NCBI GenBank assembly: GCA_021793935.1
Contig: JAJYRV010000167.1
Location: 1 to 5,234 of the forward strand
Reading direction: 5' to 3'
From: Actinomycetes bacterium
GTDB taxonomy: Bacteria > Actinomycetota > Actinomycetes > Actinomycetales > Beutenbergiaceae
Length of the DNA stretch: 5,234 bases
Part shown: positions 1 through 5,234 of the stretch, in pieces
How positions within the stretch are numbered: position 1 is the stretch's first letter
Layout of the letters: every line of letters starts with the position of its first letter
Position numbers and translations under genes: made by a program
Notes under the pieces: model-generated
What the model was told of the DNA's origin: nothing
What the model saw: the letters and a program-made list of their open reading frames with translations, nothing else
Databases searched by the model: none

Positions 1-679
1 TCCAGATGTTCGGGACCTGCGGGACCCGGTGAACGATGCCGGCGAGCCACCGTGCGATCCCGATCGCGACGAGCATCGTCACCGTAGTCATGGCGGCTTC
101 GGTCAGGCCGAACCCCATCAGACCCGCACTCGTATAGAGCCCGGCGAGCGAGCTCCCGGCCGGCGTGAGGGCCCGAAGTTCCCACACCGCCGACCCCACT
201 CGGACCTCGAGCGGCGTGACGGCTGAGACGAACGGCAGGCTCACCGACGCCTCTCCCGAGGTCCCCGCGAGAGCCGTCACCGTCGCATTCGCCCAGTAAG
301 GGTCGAGCCGCGCCGGTTGCGTCACCGCGACGAGCGTCGAGTTCCCGTCCACGGTGCGGTTCTCGTAGACGGTGGTGTTGCCCCACGTCCACTCCTCGAT
401 CTGGACCGGAAGGCTAACGGGGGCGGAGCCCGCGTTCACGATCTCGACGTAGAGGGACGTATCGTAGACCATGTCCCCGTCCTTGAGCGCGCCTGAGTCG
501 AGCGGGGGTGTCGACGGGAAGGTCGGGCTCGCGCTGCTGGCGTACGGAACGCCGAACACACCCGGCCCTACCACCTTCCCATAGCGCACCGGCGCGGACG
601 CGCCCGCGGCTCCGCTGAGGACGAACAGCCCCGCGAGACCCACGACGAGGGCCCACGCGAGGGTCTTTCGGCTAATCAC
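1..679 (-). CDS. Gene A: secreted or membrane surface protein, 3' end outside the window
   Basis: 226 residues are visible and the frame is still open at the window edge; I do not recognise the family. From the GTG at 677-679 the protein starts with ISRKTLAWA and a hydrophobic core (about 7-22), with likely cleavage near AGASA (25-29). An ectodomain follows (about 30-175) that looks beta-rich, with four N-X-S/T sequons at 101, 107, 113 and 131, no cysteine, and strand-like stretches such as TSLYVEIVNAG, typical of Ig-like or CARDB-like surface domains. A hydrophobic segment (about 178-215, containing TMLVAIGIARWLAGIV) begins near the edge and is probably the first transmembrane helix. It lies 33 bases after B, in the same reading frame as B, separated by the stop of B. 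GTG is the only start codon after that stop that keeps the signal peptide. The start remains doubtful because the strong ribosome binding site serves a different frame. Confidence 0.72.
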   Translation of the reverse strand, partial: MISRKTLAWALVVGLAGLFVLSGAAGASAPVRYGKVVGPGVFGVPYASSASPTFPSTPPLDSGALKDGDMVYDTSLYVEIVNAGSAPVSLPVQIEEWTWGNTTVYENRTVDGNSTLVAVTQPARLDPYWANATVTALAGTSGEASVSLPFVSAVTPLEVRVGSAVWELRALTPAGSSLAGLYTSAGLMGFGLTEAAMTTVTMLVAIGIARWLAGIVHRVPQVPNIW

Positions 680-716
680 GCGCGCTGGATCCGAGTTGTA
701 CTCTCTGCGTCTTCAT
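672..716 (-). other. 14-codon open frame leading into gene A (leader ORF or displaced N-terminus)
   Basis: From the ATG that overlaps the stop of B, the frame reads MKTQRVQLGSSARD and stops at a TAG (672-674) that overlaps the GTG of A. Adding one GC unit in the tract at 679-685 would join this frame to A and give a basic N-terminus followed by a signal-peptide core. So this may be the true start of A, disrupted by an indel or sequencing error. Otherwise it could be a translated leader that couples B to A through termination and reinitiation. I cannot decide between these from one sequence. Confidence 0.45.
679..685 (-). repeat. Short (GC)n tract at the start of gene A
   Basis: Seven alternating bases, GCGCGCG on the minus strand, directly precede and touch the GTG of A. 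The tract is short, so slippage in vivo is only a possibility. It matters because gain of one dinucleotide restores the ATG frame to A. Confidence 0.4.
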
Positions 717-1714
717 CGAGACCTCCCCGCGGGGATCCGCGTGGGCTTCGACTGTGATTTGCGGCGCTCCCCGAAGACGGCGGGGAGGGCCACGATCGCT
801 ACCGTCAGCGCGACCGCAAGGATCAGGACGACGAGGAGGAGGGCTCCGCCCGAGATCGCGGGCGACCCCGCGCCGAGAGACGCGCTCAAGTTCGCGGTCC
901 GCCCCTGCGTGAAGGCCAACGGGCTCACGCCGGCGAGGTTCCAGGATTCGAGCGCGAAGCAGTAGGACGTCCCGCTCGGAAGGTTGAGGAGCGTAAGGTT
1001 CGACCGAACGCCGAGGGACCCGCTCGCGTAGATGGAGCTCGTGAATGGCCGGAGCGCGGAGCAGTTCGGGCCCCAGAAGGCGCCGGACGAGTAAATCTTG
1101 AGACCGTTGTTCACGGTGTAGGTATCGCCGGTGCCCAGCGACGAAGGAAGGAGCGTCCCGCTGAAGTTGGTATAGTACGACCCGGCCGTGTTGAACACCC
1201 TCGCCCCATCGTCGAGTCCCCCGTAGGTCGCCGAGAGTTGGGGCGCCTCCCCGCTCGGCCCGAACACCGACAGCAGGTAGTCGGTCTCACCGTACACGTC
1301 CATGTAAACCGTCTGGTTCGACCGCGCCGGGATGTTGTAGAGCTTCAGCCACCACGTCGTGCGGGTCGAGGCATTGGAGTTGTTGGACTCCAACCACGCG
1401 TAGATGGCGGTCCCGTTGGGGTAGCGCCACTCGACGTTCGAGTCGTCGGCGTTGAGGTAGGCCGCGTAGCGCGAGGAGTTCACGACGACCATCTGCTGGT
1501 AGGTGCCGGTCGGCGAGGCTTGGGTGTTGGAGATCTGGATCGGGACCGACCAGGTAGGAGTCGGCATATCCAGCGGGTGAAGCCGCGCCGGGACCGGGGC
1601 AGCGTTCGCAGGGAGCGCCCCGGGGAGTCCCAGGAGGGCCAGAACGACTCCGAGGCTCACCCAGAACCCGAAACTCGGCCGGAGGGGCCTCCGGTGAAGC
1701 CGTTTCCTATCCAC
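713..1714 (-). CDS. Gene B: DUF2341-like surface protein with signal peptide and C-terminal anchor
   Basis: 333 aa from a GTG start. Residues 1-18 are basic, 16-37 form a signal-peptide core, with likely cleavage near the ANA-AP junction at 36-40. Residues about 53-186 match my memory of the DUF2341 pattern: a TWSVPIQI start, TYQQMVVV, VEWRYPNGT, AWLES, WWLKLYNIP, then GEAPQLSATYGG and DDGARVF followed by NFSGT. DUF2341 has no defined function but is common in surface proteins, often next to lectin-like beta domains. A further beta-type ectodomain carries Cys218 and Cys252, a possible disulfide. One transmembrane helix (about 288-314) and a basic tail (ERRKSQSKPTR) end the protein. I count nine N-X-S/T sequons. 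The frame is open 85 codons further upstream, but that part is arginine-rich shadow of C. The GTG has no strong ribosome binding site, so the exact start is less certain than the gene. Confidence 0.82.
   Translation of the reverse strand: MDRKRLHRRPLRPSFGFWVSLGVVLALLGLPGALPANAAPVPARLHPLDMPTPTWSVPIQISNTQASPTGTYQQMVVVNSSRYAAYLNADDSNVEWRYPNGTAIYAWLESNNSNASTRTTWWLKLYNIPARSNQTVYMDVYGETDYLLSVFGPSGEAPQLSATYGGLDDGARVFNTAGSYYTNFSGTLLPSSLGTGDTYTVNNGLKIYSSGAFWGPNCSALRPFTSSIYASGSLGVRSNLTLLNLPSGTSYCFALESWNLAGVSPLAFTQGRTANLSASLGAGSPAISGGALLLVVLILAVALTVAIVALPAVFGERRKSQSKPTRIPAGRSR
721..726 (-). promoter_or_regulatory. Strong ribosome binding site at the end of B, serving an ATG out of frame with A
   Basis: GGAGGT on the minus strand, extended to GGGGAGGT (721-728), lies 4 bases before an ATG at 714-716 that overlaps the TGA of B as ATGA. 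It is 41 bases before the GTG assigned to A, too far to serve that codon directly. Confidence 0.65.
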
Positions 1715-2045
1715 GGCGCCGTCGACCGCGGACGTGCCGGTGGGCCACCGAACCGCGCCGGCAGGCCGCGGTGCACCTCCCTGCGTGTTCGCCGCGGCTG
1801 TGCGGGTGGGCGTAGATCCGCGCCTCGTGCGCCTCCACGACCTCCCGCTTGCCCGTCTTCGAGAAGCTGATGTGCGAGGGGACGTGCTCGACCTTGACTC
1901 CGCTCGGGTTCCGGGCCGCCTGCTCCCGGGCGACCTTGCCCATCGTCTCGCCCCAGACGAGGTCCCCATGCTCCTTCCCGTAGCGGCGCTCGAACTCGCG
2001 CTTCGACTCCTCGCTGTTGAGGTGCTTCCGGCGTTCCTCGGCCAT
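1707..2045 (-). CDS. Gene C: small charged soluble protein with His/Cys-rich tail
   Basis: 112 aa, no signal peptide or transmembrane segment, so it is the only predicted cytoplasmic product here. The first 70 residues are strongly charged and look like a genuine fold: a helical start with motif SKREFERRYGKEHGDLVWGE (about 14-33), then a short beta-like stretch KVEHVPSHISF (51-61). The tail (about 72-112) is rich in His and Arg with Cys91 and Cys95, which could bind a metal. It could equally be a frameshifted or degraded end, because its composition changes abruptly. The ATG lies 2 bases after the stop of D, with only a weak GGAG 11 bases upstream, so translation probably depends on D. The longer frame to 2138 would overlap D and is not preferred. 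The end overlaps the proposed GTG of B by 8 bases. Function unknown; a small regulator or nucleic-acid binder is possible. Confidence 0.7.
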   Translation of the reverse strand: MAEERRKHLNSEESKREFERRYGKEHGDLVWGETMGKVAREQAARNPSGVKVEHVPSHISFSKTGKREVVEAHEARIYAHPHSRGEHAGRCTAACRRGSVAHRHVRGRRRRG

Positions 2046-2047
2046 CT

Positions 2048-2257
2048 CTACTTCCGCTCCGTGCGCCGGTGGTAGAGACCGAACGCGAGCAACGCGATCC
2101 CGAAGACCCCGCCCGCAGGCATCAGCCAGGGGTTCCACGCCGACGTGTTCACCGCGCCGGTCGGCTGGAGGGCCAGCAGGAGGAACACGGAGAACGCCCC
2201 GAAGAGGAACAGCACCCCGAGGCCGATCATGACGTCGGACCAGCTCGACCTCGCCAT
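2048..2257 (-). CDS. Gene D: small two-helix membrane hairpin protein
   Basis: 69 aa, family not recognised. Two predicted transmembrane helices (about 9-30 and 45-63) are joined by a short polar loop containing the sequon N37-T-S. The protein ends in a basic tail HRRTERK. The neutral loop with a sequon should be outside and both ends inside. The reading frame stays open upstream to 3553, but that extension is an arginine- and proline-rich shadow of F and E; the GGAGG site 6 bases before the ATG settles the start. The stop TAG lies only 2 bases before the ATG of C, so C is probably translated by coupling. Like E, it may be an accessory membrane component of the surface assembly; function unknown. 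Confidence 0.78.
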   Translation of the reverse strand: MARSSWSDVMIGLGVLFLFGAFSVFLLLALQPTGAVNTSAWNPWLMPAGGVFGIALLAFGLYHRRTERK

Positions 2258-2263
2258 TCGGTT

Positions 2264-2268
2264 CCTCC
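2264..2268 (-). promoter_or_regulatory. Ribosome binding site of gene D
   Basis: GGAGG on the minus strand, 6 bases before the ATG at 2255-2257 and within the 16-base gap after E. It fixes the start of D and argues against the much longer open frame that continues upstream through E and F. Confidence 0.8.
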
Positions 2269-2273
2269 GGAGC

Positions 2274-2534
2274 CTACCGAGACGTCCCGCGAAGACCAGC
2301 CGCGATGAGGACGACCCCGACGATCCCGACGACGACCGAGAGCGTGGCGTAGCCCAGGACCCAGGACACGTACGCTCCGAGGAGCGCGACGAGACCGATG
2401 CCGGCGACCCCAAGGTGCCTCCCGGCCCGCGCCGCTCCGACCCGGACCGCGGCCCAGACCGCGGATCCGATGACCGTGAACAGCACGAGATCCCAGACGA
2501 CGGGGTCGCTGAGCCAACTGAGGAATCCGACCAC
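2274..2534 (-). CDS. Gene E: small membrane protein with three predicted helices
   Basis: 86 aa from a GTG start, family not recognised. Three hydrophobic segments are visible: about 11-32, 41-61 and 63-81. The loop between the first two is basic (R31, R37, R39, H40), as is the C-terminus (R82, R86). By the positive-inside rule this puts the N-terminus outside and the C-terminus inside. The frame is open further upstream to 2633, but that part overlaps the end of F in another frame, looks like low-complexity shadow, and is not needed, since a GAGGAG site precedes the GTG. E begins 13 bases after F and ends 16 bases before D. The position suggests a membrane partner of F, like the small membrane proteins that travel with spike genes in some archaeal viruses. 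That comparison rests on layout only, not on sequence similarity. Confidence 0.75.
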   Translation of the reverse strand: MVGFLSWLSDPVVWDLVLFTVIGSAVWAAVRVGAARAGRHLGVAGIGLVALLGAYVSWVLGYATLSVVVGIVGVVLIAAGLRGTSR

Positions 2535-2543
2535 ACGGACACT

Positions 2544-2549
2544 CTCCTC
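2544..2549 (-). promoter_or_regulatory. Ribosome binding site of gene E
   Basis: GAGGAG on the minus strand overlaps the TGA stop of F and lies 9 bases before the GTG at 2532-2534. It supports GTG as the start of E and suggests translational coupling to F. Confidence 0.6.
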
Positions 2550-4911
2550 AGCGGCCCCCGACGATGATCGTGGACGACCCTCCGCCCCCGCCTCGCTTCT
2601 TCCCGCCCCAGGCTTCGACCTCCACGATGGCAACGTAGACCAGGATCCCGATCACCGCGAGGATCAGCAGGGCCGCGACGATGGATCCCGCGAGCTGCCC
2701 CAGCGGTCCGCCCCCGAACAGGCCCGAGAGCCAGTTCGTGAGCCAGGAGAAGGGATTCGGCAGGCCGCCGAAGGTGCCCGTGCCAGCTCCCTGAGAGCAC
2801 GGACCGTTGCAGGTGATGTTGGCGACGGTGACGTTCAGGGTCGCCACTTCGACCGTGCAGTTCGCCGCCGCCGATCCTCCGACCACGCATGACGTAAGGT
2901 ACAGCGCGTCTCCTGGAGTCGCAGTGGCGACGTGAACGAGCGACGTGCTCACTCCCGTAGACGTGCCGTTTCCGACGGCTCTGAACATCACCCCCGACTG
3001 GACCGCGTAGATCTGGATCGGGTCGTTCGCCGGGACCTCCCACACCTTCCCTACGGGGATCGAGACCGTAGAGAGCGTCGGCATCAGCAGGAGCTGCTGC
3101 GAACCCTTGTGGACGGTGTTGTAGTACGTCGTGTTGCCGATCGCCCAGGTCGAGTGGTTTCCGAACTTCTCTGAGTTGAACGGCTTCCCGCGGAGGTCGA
3201 TTGGCTGCGTCCCGTTCGTGAGGTAGACGAACCCGGTCGCGTTCACCGCCAGGTTGCCCCAAGGCGCGCTGCCGATCGTCCACTGCCGGGTCGCCGTGGA
3301 TCCGCAGAAGCTGGTCGCGTTCAGGGAGACGTTGTAGAAGGCGCCCATTCCCTGGAGGGCCGCGAGGTAGAGAGACTCCCACTCCGACGCGTTGAGCGTC
3401 ACGTTGGAGATCTGCGACGGCATCACCATATACGGCTCCGGGATGAAGCAGCCGGGCGGGATCTGCGAAAGATTGGTGAACCCCGCCGTGCGCAAGAAGG
3501 TCCAGTACGCCTGCGCGTTCGATGCCGCGTCGTACTCGATATGCTCTACCCACTTACCCAGGTTCTGGTCCAGGGCGCCAGGGAACGCGTTCGCCTCCCA
3601 CATGATCGCATTTCCTAAGCCGGTGTTTCCGATCAGGGCCACGTTGGGGCTGCTCCCGAAGCTGCTCGGTCCGTATGACCCCCCTGGATCTACCGCGTCT
3701 CCTCCGTCCTTGATCAAAGCCGCGAGTTGATTCCCGGACGAACTCGTGACAGCGGCATTCTGCGCTCCGGGAAGGATGAACCCGCTGCAGGTGGACCCCG
3801 AGACCCCGTACACGCCCGAGGGGACGTTGATCGTCGCGTACGAGAACTGATAGGAACCGAATCCCCCCCCGTTCGCGAGGTTGAAGGTGTACGTAGCTTG
3901 CGTCACCTCGTTTCGGAATGTCACGGTTCCACCCGACGGGCACTCCGTGCCGACGGTCCTCGGGCCTCCAGGCACGTACATGTTCGCCCCACCTACGCCC
4001 CCTCCATACGTGATCAAGGTGGTGGAGGCAGAGGTGATCGCTGCGCAGTCATAGCCGTTGTTGCAAGAAGGCGAAATCCCTAGGAAGCTGAGTTGCGGAG
4101 TATTCGCGGCGAACACGCCTCCAGAACCACCGTAACCGTTGATCTGACTGGCGAGCGACGCGACGATCTCCCCGACCTCCTGGATGTAGCCGCTCAGCAC
4201 GGGTGCTAGATTGGGCAGGACGCCGGACTGGTAGAGGTCGAGGGAGACGTTGAAGCTGCTCTTGTTCAACTGCAGGACCGCCGCGTTGTCGGCAGCGCGC
4301 TCCCATCCGACCTTGCTCACGTTGAGCGAGGACACCAGGCTCAGGTAGCTCGCCTCAGTAAGGTTGAACTCGTTCGCGACCGCCCCGTAGAGTCCGTTGC
4401 TCCACGCGACGAACGCTGCGGAGTTCGAGCCGGCCGCAACTCCGGTCTGGCAGGCGTAGTACCCCGCGATCCCTCCTGCGACTGCTCCGACCAGCACGCC
4501 AATAGGGTTGCCCGTCAGCAGTCCGATGGTCGCCCCGGCGATGATCGCGGCCCCGATGCAGACGCCCCTCGCATCATCCGGCTGAAGCCCGAGCTGGGCG
4601 AGGACGGAAGGAGATGGCCTCGCACCACTCTGCATCGAGCGATACGCATCCATCAGGAGAGCATGCTGTGCGGGACTCAGTGAGTCGACCCACTTCTGCG
4701 CCTGCTCGAGCTGGGCGAGGGGGACGTGGATCCCCGCGGAGAGATCGCTGAGGAAGGCGTACTCTCCGTGGTCGCTCTTGACGAGAGCGGGAGAAGCCCG
4801 GGCGGGCGAGCTCGGCGCTGACGGTTGCGACGCGGTCGGGAGCGCCGTAGCGACCATCAGGACGACGAGAGCGACCGCGAGGGCCGCGGCCGCCCAGTGA
4901 GAGCGGTGCAT
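2548..4911 (-). CDS. Gene F: large secreted, probably glycosylated, C-terminally anchored surface protein
   Basis: 787 aa, family not recognised. Order of parts: signal peptide (about 1-28, hydrophobic core 7-24); polar helical-looking region (about 60-113); hydrophobic glycine-rich segment enclosed by Cys118 and Cys154; a probably helical stretch (about 165-256); a Gly/Ser-rich, probably beta region (about 258-430) with Cys283, 289, 324 and 375; a further ectodomain with Cys488, 536, 675, 685, 701 and 705; an aromatic juxtamembrane stretch (about 717-732); one transmembrane helix (about 740-763); a KKR plus five-glycine tail. The 12 cysteines allow six disulfides. I count 17 N-X-S/T sequons, all outside the membrane segment and none between residues 224 and 479. 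The protein should be exported and anchored with a short internal tail. It is the largest product of the operon and probably its main structural component. Candidates are a viral spike or fusion-like glycoprotein, or an archaeal surface-layer or appendage component. No catalytic motif was seen. Confidence 0.9.
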   Translation of the reverse strand: MHRSHWAAAALAVALVVLMVATALPTASQPSAPSSPARASPALVKSDHGEYAFLSDLSAGIHVPLAQLEQAQKWVDSLSPAQHALLMDAYRSMQSGARPSPSVLAQLGLQPDDARGVCIGAAIIAGATIGLLTGNPIGVLVGAVAGGIAGYYACQTGVAAGSNSAAFVAWSNGLYGAVANEFNLTEASYLSLVSSLNVSKVGWERAADNAAVLQLNKSSFNVSLDLYQSGVLPNLAPVLSGYIQEVGEIVASLASQINGYGGSGGVFAANTPQLSFLGISPSCNNGYDCAAITSASTTLITYGGGVGGANMYVPGGPRTVGTECPSGGTVTFRNEVTQATYTFNLANGGGFGSYQFSYATINVPSGVYGVSGSTCSGFILPGAQNAAVTSSSGNQLAALIKDGGDAVDPGGSYGPSSFGSSPNVALIGNTGLGNAIMWEANAFPGALDQNLGKWVEHIEYDAASNAQAYWTFLRTAGFTNLSQIPPGCFIPEPYMVMPSQISNVTLNASEWESLYLAALQGMGAFYNVSLNATSFCGSTATRQWTIGSAPWGNLAVNATGFVYLTNGTQPIDLRGKPFNSEKFGNHSTWAIGNTTYYNTVHKGSQQLLLMPTLSTVSIPVGKVWEVPANDPIQIYAVQSGVMFRAVGNGTSTGVSTSLVHVATATPGDALYLTSCVVGGSAAANCTVEVATLNVTVANITCNGPCSQGAGTGTFGGLPNPFSWLTNWLSGLFGGGPLGQLAGSIVAALLILAVIGILVYVAIVEVEAWGGKKRGGGGGSSTIIVGGR

Positions 4912-4919
4912 GTTGGATG

Positions 4920-4924
4920 CCTCC
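4920..4924 (-). promoter_or_regulatory. Ribosome binding site of gene F
   Basis: On the minus strand GGAGG lies 8 bases before the ATG at 4909-4911, inside the 30-base gap after the stop of G. It fixes the start of F, and that start gives a well-formed signal peptide. Confidence 0.8.
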
Positions 4925-4941
4925 GTGCCTCTCCGTCCTGT

Positions 4942-5234
4942 TCAGCCGCGGCGCCGGCGGCGTTGGCTCGCGATCATCGCGAACAGCGCGATCACGAGCA
5001 GGAGGAAGACGATCGCCCACCACCAGGTCACGATGAACGACTGGAAGTCCGCCCCGCTCTGTGCGAAGAAGCCGCCGAGCTGCGTGTTCGCCGAGACGTT
5101 CGTCTCGTGGTACCCGACCGTCCAGTTCTCGTAGGCGCCGGTGACGCGCAGTCCGCTTGCGGCGTTGAACAGGATCGAGTTCGACGCCGACGTGTTCGCG
5201 AGGTCCGCGGCGGACACGAACGACCAGGTCGGGT
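4942..5234 (-). CDS. Gene G: C-terminal part of a membrane-anchored surface protein (5' end outside the window)
   Basis: I do not recognise the family. The last 96 residues are visible and the frame stays open to the window edge. The visible part starts with a polar stretch holding three N-X-S/T sequons (visible residues 13, 36 and 45). One strong transmembrane helix follows (about 66-87, starting at a TWWWAIVF motif), then a short basic tail RRRRRG and a TGA stop. This is the C-terminal end of a protein with an outside ectodomain and its tail inside. A GTG at 5215-5217 could be taken as a start, but no ribosome binding site precedes it and no signal peptide follows, so I treat the gene as truncated by the window. 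It lies 30 bases upstream of F and shares its ectodomain, single-anchor and basic-tail plan. Function unknown; surface location is inferred. Confidence 0.75.
   Translation of the reverse strand, partial: PTWSFVSAADLANTSASNSILFNAASGLRVTGAYENWTVGYHETNVSANTQLGGFFAQSGADFQSFIVTWWWAIVFLLLVIALFAMIASQRRRRRG

Noticed and set aside
414..656. Minus-strand open frame of 80 codons inside A
   Set aside because: It is a shadow of A in another frame. The A frame gives a signal peptide, sequons and a transmembrane segment, while this one is arginine-rich.
1238..1870. Plus-strand open frame of 210 codons
   Set aside because: It lies antisense to B and C and translates to Arg/Gly/Pro-rich sequence typical of shadow frames in GC-rich DNA. 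The other plus-strand frames fail for the same reason.
1715..1969. 85-residue N-terminal extension of B
   Set aside because: It overlaps C in another frame, is arginine- and serine-rich without structure, and would bury the signal peptide of B.
2046..2138. 31-residue N-terminal extension of C
   Set aside because: It overlaps the end of D, and the ATG 2 bases after the stop of D is the natural start of the charged domain.
2535..2633. 33-residue N-terminal extension of E
   Set aside because: It overlaps the tail of F and is low-complexity. A GAGGAG site supports the GTG at 2534.
2258..3553. Long minus-strand open frame upstream of D, reaching 501 aa in total
   Set aside because: It overlaps F and E in another frame and reads as arginine-, glycine- and proline-rich shadow. 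Only the last 69 residues, after a GGAGG site and ATG, look real.
5215..5217. GTG as the start of G
   Set aside because: No ribosome binding site precedes it, no signal peptide follows, and the open frame continues to the window edge.
1..5234. CRISPR arrays, tRNA or rRNA genes, insertion sequences, terminators
   Set aside because: I saw no regularly spaced repeats, no tRNA- or rRNA-like segments, no transposase motifs and no T-rich or hairpin terminators on either strand.

Overview
The window is a GC-rich stretch in which every gene I can support lies on the minus strand. Seven genes read from high to low coordinates: G (cut by the right edge), F, E, D, C, B and A (cut by the left edge). Gaps are 30, 13, 16 and 2 bases. 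C and B then overlap by 8 bases, and A starts 33 bases past B. No internal promoter or terminator is visible, so they look like one transcription unit. Several starts carry a clear GGAGG-type ribosome binding site, and A, B and E appear to use GTG.

None of the genes is a housekeeping gene. Six of the seven products are predicted to be secreted or membrane-embedded. F (787 aa) and B (333 aa) have a signal peptide, a large ectodomain rich in N-X-S/T sequons, one C-terminal transmembrane helix and a basic tail. G ends the same way. A has a signal peptide, a sequon-bearing ectodomain and a hydrophobic segment just before the window edge. E (86 aa, three helices) and D (69 aa, two helices) are small membrane proteins. 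C (112 aa) is the only clearly soluble product.

The only family I recognise is in B: a DUF2341-like domain, common in archaeal surface proteins. With the dense sequons, the lack of any lipobox and the Shine-Dalgarno use, it suggests a high-GC archaeon, perhaps of the Thermoplasmatota, or one of its viruses or plasmids. A bacterial origin is not excluded, and this placement is an inference.

Working picture: the operon builds a cell-surface or virion-surface glycoprotein assembly. F would be the main ectodomain, and D and E small membrane partners. The most unusual feature is in F: a hydrophobic, glycine-rich segment closed by two cysteines and followed by a probable helical region. With the aromatic juxtamembrane stretch and C-terminal anchor, this layout is reminiscent of membrane-fusion glycoproteins, but no homology is shown. 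A second oddity is the start of A: a perfect ribosome binding site serves an ATG that is out of frame with A and ends after 14 codons. A (GC)n tract lies exactly where the frames would need to join.
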